Source: Planctomycetia bacterium
GTDB lineage: Bacteria; Planctomycetota; Planctomycetia; Gemmatales; HRBIN36
Length of the DNA: 64,000 nucleotides
Assembly: GCA_016795155.1 (NCBI GenBank)
Contig: JAEUIE010000010.1
Span: forward strand, 40,042-104,041
Direction of reading: 5' to 3'
The position numbers and the translations under genes are program-made. Below are positions 61,077 through 64,000 of the stretch, piece after piece. Numbering within the stretch: position 1 is the stretch's first letter; each line of letters begins with the position of its first letter. The notes beneath the pieces are model-generated. The model saw only the letters and a program-made list of their open reading frames with translations, was not told where the DNA came from and did no database searches.

Positions 61077-63731
61077 ATGGCGAGTATCAACCCCCGTTCT
61101 TTATTCGATAAGCTGAATCCCCTCTGTCGCCGTGCTCTGGAAGGCGCCGCTGGGCTATGTCTTTCACGTACCCATTATCATGTGGAAATAGAACACCTGC
61201 TGGTCAAGATCATGGAGCAGGATAACTGCGACATCACACAACTGCTCAGGCATTATGGCCTCGATGCTGGGCGTGTCAAACGGGAACTCAACAGTTCGCT
61301 CGATCAGTTCAAGACCGGCAACGGACGGGCACCAGACCTGTCTCTGGAAATACTTGATCTCATCAAGGAAGCATGGACACTTGCCTCGCTCAGCTACAAC
61401 TCGGCTAATGTCCGCAGTGGCTACCTGCTGACGGCCTTGCTGAACGATCGCAATCTCTCGCGCCGTGTGCAGTACAGCAGTGCGGAGCTTTCCAAGCTGA
61501 ATGCGGAACAGTTGCAGAAAGAAGTGCGAGATGTGCTGGAGAAGTCGTCCAGCGATGAGAATGCCATGTCAGGCCCGACATTGCTGGGCCCGGGTGCTTC
61601 GGCGGGTAGTGGAACTGCAGCTGGTACACCTGGTACTCAGTCACTTGACCAGTTCACCACCAACCTGACCGAACGCGCTGCCAAGGGAGAAATTGATCCC
61701 GTCGTCGGGCGCGACAATGAAATCCGTCAGGTGATCAATATCCTCATGGGTCGTCGTCAGAACAATCCCATCCTCACTGGTGAAGCGGGTGTCGGCAAAA
61801 CCGCTGTGGTGGAAGGGCTGGCACTTCGCATTGCCACCGGCGATGTTCCCGAACCACTCAAGAATGTCACGTTGCGTGTACTCGATCTCGCATTGCTGCA
61901 AGCTGGTGCTGGCGTGAAAGGGGAATTTGAAAACAGGCTGAAGTCGGTAATCTCGGAAGTAAAGTCGTCGCCTCGTCCCATCATTCTCTTTATTGATGAA
62001 GCACATACTCTCATCGGAGCAGGGGGGAAAGAAGGTTCAGGCGATGCAGCCAATCTGCTCAAGCCTGCCCTGGCACGTGGCGAACTTCGAACCATCGCAG
62101 CGACTACCTTTGCGGAGTACAAGAAATACTTTGCCACCGATGCTGCACTGAGTCGCCGATTTCAGGTAGTGAAAGTCGAAGAGCCTGATACCGTGAAAGC
62201 TGTGCGCATGCTGCGTGGCCTGATGCCCATGCTCGAAAAGCATCACAAGGTGCGCATTCTGGAAGAAGCGCTTAACGATGCAGTGCGACTCACCACCCGG
62301 TATATTCCAGATCGACAGTTGCCTGACAAAGCGGTCAGCCTGCTTGACAAGGTTTGTGCTCGCGTAGCATTATCGCAATCGACCACACCTCCGACCGTTG
62401 ATGATGCCCGACGTGAACGAGATCATCTCGATGCAGAAATAACATTCCTGGAACGGGAAACAGTTACCGGTTCCGATCACAACGAACGGCTGACCGAACT
62501 CTGCAACCGTAAACAGGTGGTGGAGGAGAATCTGGTCAAGCTCGACAAGCAGTTTGAAGAAGAACGGCAGATCGTTGCCAAGGTCGCAGATATTCGCAGC
62601 CAGTTGGAAAAACTCTCTGCGGAAAAAAGCAATGCGGACCCGGCTCCCTTGCTGGCGGAACTCAAGCAGCACCAGGAACAACTTGCCAAGCTGCAGGGCG
62701 AAACGCCATTGGTCTATCCTGTAGTTGATGGCGCTGCGGTGGCGGAACTCGTTTCCAGCTTGACAGGCATTCCGCTGGGCAAGATGGTTCGCAACGAGCT
62801 GGATACCGTACTGAACCTCAAACACAAACTGGCGGAACGTGTGGTAGGGCAGGATCATGGCTTGCAGGCGATTGCCCAACGAATTGCCACCGCGAGAGCT
62901 GACTTGGTCGATCCCCGTCGGCCATTCGGCGTATTCCTCTTGGTTGGCCCCTCCGGGGTTGGTAAAACCGAAACTGCCATGGCCCTCGCAGATATTCTCT
63001 ATGGCGGCGACCAGAGCATGGTCGTCATCAACATGTCGGAATACAAGGAATCATCCAAGGTTTCCCGACTGACTGGTACTGCCAAGGGATATGTAGGCTA
63101 CGGCGAAGGTGGCGTGCTCACCAATGCAGTCAAGAACAGGCCTTACTGCGTGGTGCTGCTCGATGAAATAGAAAAAGCCGATGAATCGGTCCAGGAAATT
63201 TTCTACCAGGTGTTTGATAAAGGTACCCTGCAGAATGATGATGGCGAGGATATCAACTTCAAGAACACACTGGTGTTGCTCACTTCCAATGTGGGTACCG
63301 ATGTTATCATGAAGATATCGGAGCGAGGCAAGAAACTGCCTCCATTGGAAGAAATGACCGAAGCCATGCGTCCTGCACTGTTGAAATCTTTCAAGCCAGC
63401 TCTATTGGGCCGCATGACGATTGTGCCTTACTATCCGCTGGCTGAAGGTGTCATCCGCAAGATTATCGAGTTGCAACTGGGCAAGATTAAAGACCGTCTG
63501 CAGCAGAACCATAAAGTGGTGCTGACATACGATCCCCAGGTAGTCGATACCATTCTCAGCCGGTGTACCGATGTGGATAGTGGCGCCCGCAATGTCGATC
63601 ACATCATCACGGGTTCGCTGCTGCCTACCGTTTCTACGGAGTTGCTGACTCGCATGGTCGAAGGCAAAACGACAAAGGCCATCAAGCTCAGCGTCAAAGA
63701 GAACGGCGAATTCGGGTTTGAGTTTGAGTAA
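61077..63731 (+). CDS. clpV: Type VI secretion ATPase ClpV (TssH)
   Basis: An 884-residue two-ring AAA+ ATPase that disassembles the contracted T6SS sheath. The N domain (1-155) carries the ClpV-type start LNPLCRRALEGAAGLCLSRT, then HYHVEIEHLLVKIME, which separates it from ClpB. AAA-1 has Walker A GEAGVGKT (235-242) and Walker B LFIDEAHTLIGAGG. AAA-2 has GPSGVGKT (624-631) and VVLLDEIEKA. A shortened middle domain with coiled-coil sequence (about 460-545) lies between. Sheath genes tssB and tssC, its substrates, are not in the window. The upstream divergent gene is a kinase. Confidence 0.92.
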   Translation: MASINPRSLFDKLNPLCRRALEGAAGLCLSRTHYHVEIEHLLVKIMEQDNCDITQLLRHYGLDAGRVKRELNSSLDQFKTGNGRAPDLSLEILDLIKEAWTLASLSYNSANVRSGYLLTALLNDRNLSRRVQYSSAELSKLNAEQLQKEVRDVLEKSSSDENAMSGPTLLGPGASAGSGTAAGTPGTQSLDQFTTNLTERAAKGEIDPVVGRDNEIRQVINILMGRRQNNPILTGEAGVGKTAVVEGLALRIATGDVPEPLKNVTLRVLDLALLQAGAGVKGEFENRLKSVISEVKSSPRPIILFIDEAHTLIGAGGKEGSGDAANLLKPALARGELRTIAATTFAEYKKYFATDAALSRRFQVVKVEEPDTVKAVRMLRGLMPMLEKHHKVRILEEALNDAVRLTTRYIPDRQLPDKAVSLLDKVCARVALSQSTTPPTVDDARRERDHLDAEITFLERETVTGSDHNERLTELCNRKQVVEENLVKLDKQFEEERQIVAKVADIRSQLEKLSAEKSNADPAPLLAELKQHQEQLAKLQGETPLVYPVVDGAAVAELVSSLTGIPLGKMVRNELDTVLNLKHKLAERVVGQDHGLQAIAQRIATARADLVDPRRPFGVFLLVGPSGVGKTETAMALADILYGGDQSMVVINMSEYKESSKVSRLTGTAKGYVGYGEGGVLTNAVKNRPYCVVLLDEIEKADESVQEIFYQVFDKGTLQNDDGEDINFKNTLVLLTSNVGTDVIMKISERGKKLPPLEEMTEAMRPALLKSFKPALLGRMTIVPYYPLAEGVIRKIIELQLGKIKDRLQQNHKVVLTYDPQVVDTILSRCTDVDSGARNVDHIITGSLLPTVSTELLTRMVEGKTTKAIKLSVKENGEFGFEFE

Positions 63732-63872
63732 CCGTCATTGACAATAAATCACAAGCGCACGGACAGCAGTTCGTTGGGCTTTACAACTAACGCTAGACAG
63801 GTTGTCAGGTATGGACCAGAACAATACCTATGCAGCGGGAATTGCTGGCGGAGCAATGGGATTAGAGCATTT

Positions 63873-64000
63873 TCAGTTCCATTCTTGCGGCGCATATCCT
63901 GCATGTCGGAGGTAGTTGGCGCATTCATTAGGCGAGAACCAGTCGAGGCACTGGCCGCAGAGTTGATCACATGCTTCCTTGGTGCGTGGCTTGCGTTTGC
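63873..64000 (-). CDS. C terminus of an IS630-like transposase (5' end outside window)
   Basis: Read from the right edge on the minus strand, an open frame encodes KRKPRTKEACDQLCGQ and then SPNECANYLRHAGYAPQ, ending at TGA 63873-63875. NYLRHAGY matches the conserved NYFRHxGY tail of IS630-family transposases. Only 41 or so codons lie in the window, so completeness and activity cannot be judged. An insertion at this point may mark one border of the T6SS gene group. Confidence 0.55.
   Translation of the reverse strand, partial: KRKPRTKEACDQLCGQCLDWFSPNECANYLRHAGYAPQEWN

Noticed and set aside
61077..63731. Annotation as the chaperone ClpB
   Set aside because: The N domain start LNPLCRRALEGAAGLCLSRT and the reduced middle domain are ClpV-like, and other T6SS genes lie nearby.
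63749..63970. Minus-strand frame of 73 codons at the right edge
   Set aside because: The neighbouring frame, ending at 63873 and open to the window end, encodes an IS630-like tail and explains the sequence better.
1..64000. tRNA, rRNA or riboswitch genes
   Set aside because: I saw no cloverleaf with a TTCRA-type arm, no rRNA sequence and no known aptamer core; a covariance-model scan would be decisive and was not possible.

Overview
The window looks like the chromosome of a planctomycete, probably of the Gemmata/Zavarzinella type. The basis is gene content, not a search. There are three large eukaryotic-like Ser/Thr kinases (one WD40, one TPR, one kinase plus pseudokinase), an ECF sigma factor of the planctomycete-rich Sig-70_X6 class directly upstream of one of them, an ECF42 sigma factor beside a DGPF/YCII protein, and a secreted subtilase with the N-terminal LEDR motif common in large planctomycete exported proteins. 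Many palindromic intergenic repeats fit the same picture. I saw no rRNA, tRNA or CRISPR array.

Layout. 1-12 kb is ordinary chromosome: the 3' end of an MmgE/PrpD gene, ybaK, a PhoR-like histidine kinase, a BamE-like lipoprotein, hisA with an EF-G paralogue, an XRE-regulator/nucleotidyltransferase pair that looks like a toxin-antitoxin module, and tmk-holB. 12-16 kb holds a 1210-residue kinase with 14 WD40 repeats and a zinc-ribbon protein. 16.9-19.2 kb is an accessory island: three deletion derivatives of a REP-associated tyrosine transposase (RAYT) element flank two immunity-type genes (double-CXXCG and Imm11 types), and the cognate toxin survives only as a 3' stub. 19.4-30 kb carries HU, an NDP-sugar epimerase, an esterase, a secreted tandem-module protein, a methyltransferase, a MoxR-DUF58 pair, a Tat-exported phosphatase and the DGPF/ECF42 pair. 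30-39 kb holds a wHTH regulator coupled to a two-site aspartic protease, a C45 Ntn-hydrolase, a transglutaminase coupled to an ABC-type protein with a broken Walker A motif, and a DUF1579 pseudogene.

39-64 kb carries scattered type VI secretion genes. An operon tssK-tssL-tssM encodes a TssM that stops right after its third membrane segment, so it has no periplasmic domain and also lacks the P-loop. An Hcp-type tube protein lies next to a decayed second hcp, and a ClpV (TssH) ATPase is divergent from an 1820-residue kinase/pseudokinase receptor. Between them are the subtilase, the ECF-kinase pair, a TonB-dependent receptor and a DUF1990 operon that contains a 57-residue cysteine-rich protein. 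The sheath, baseplate and spike genes are not in the window. The right edge cuts into the 3' end of an IS630-like transposase gene.
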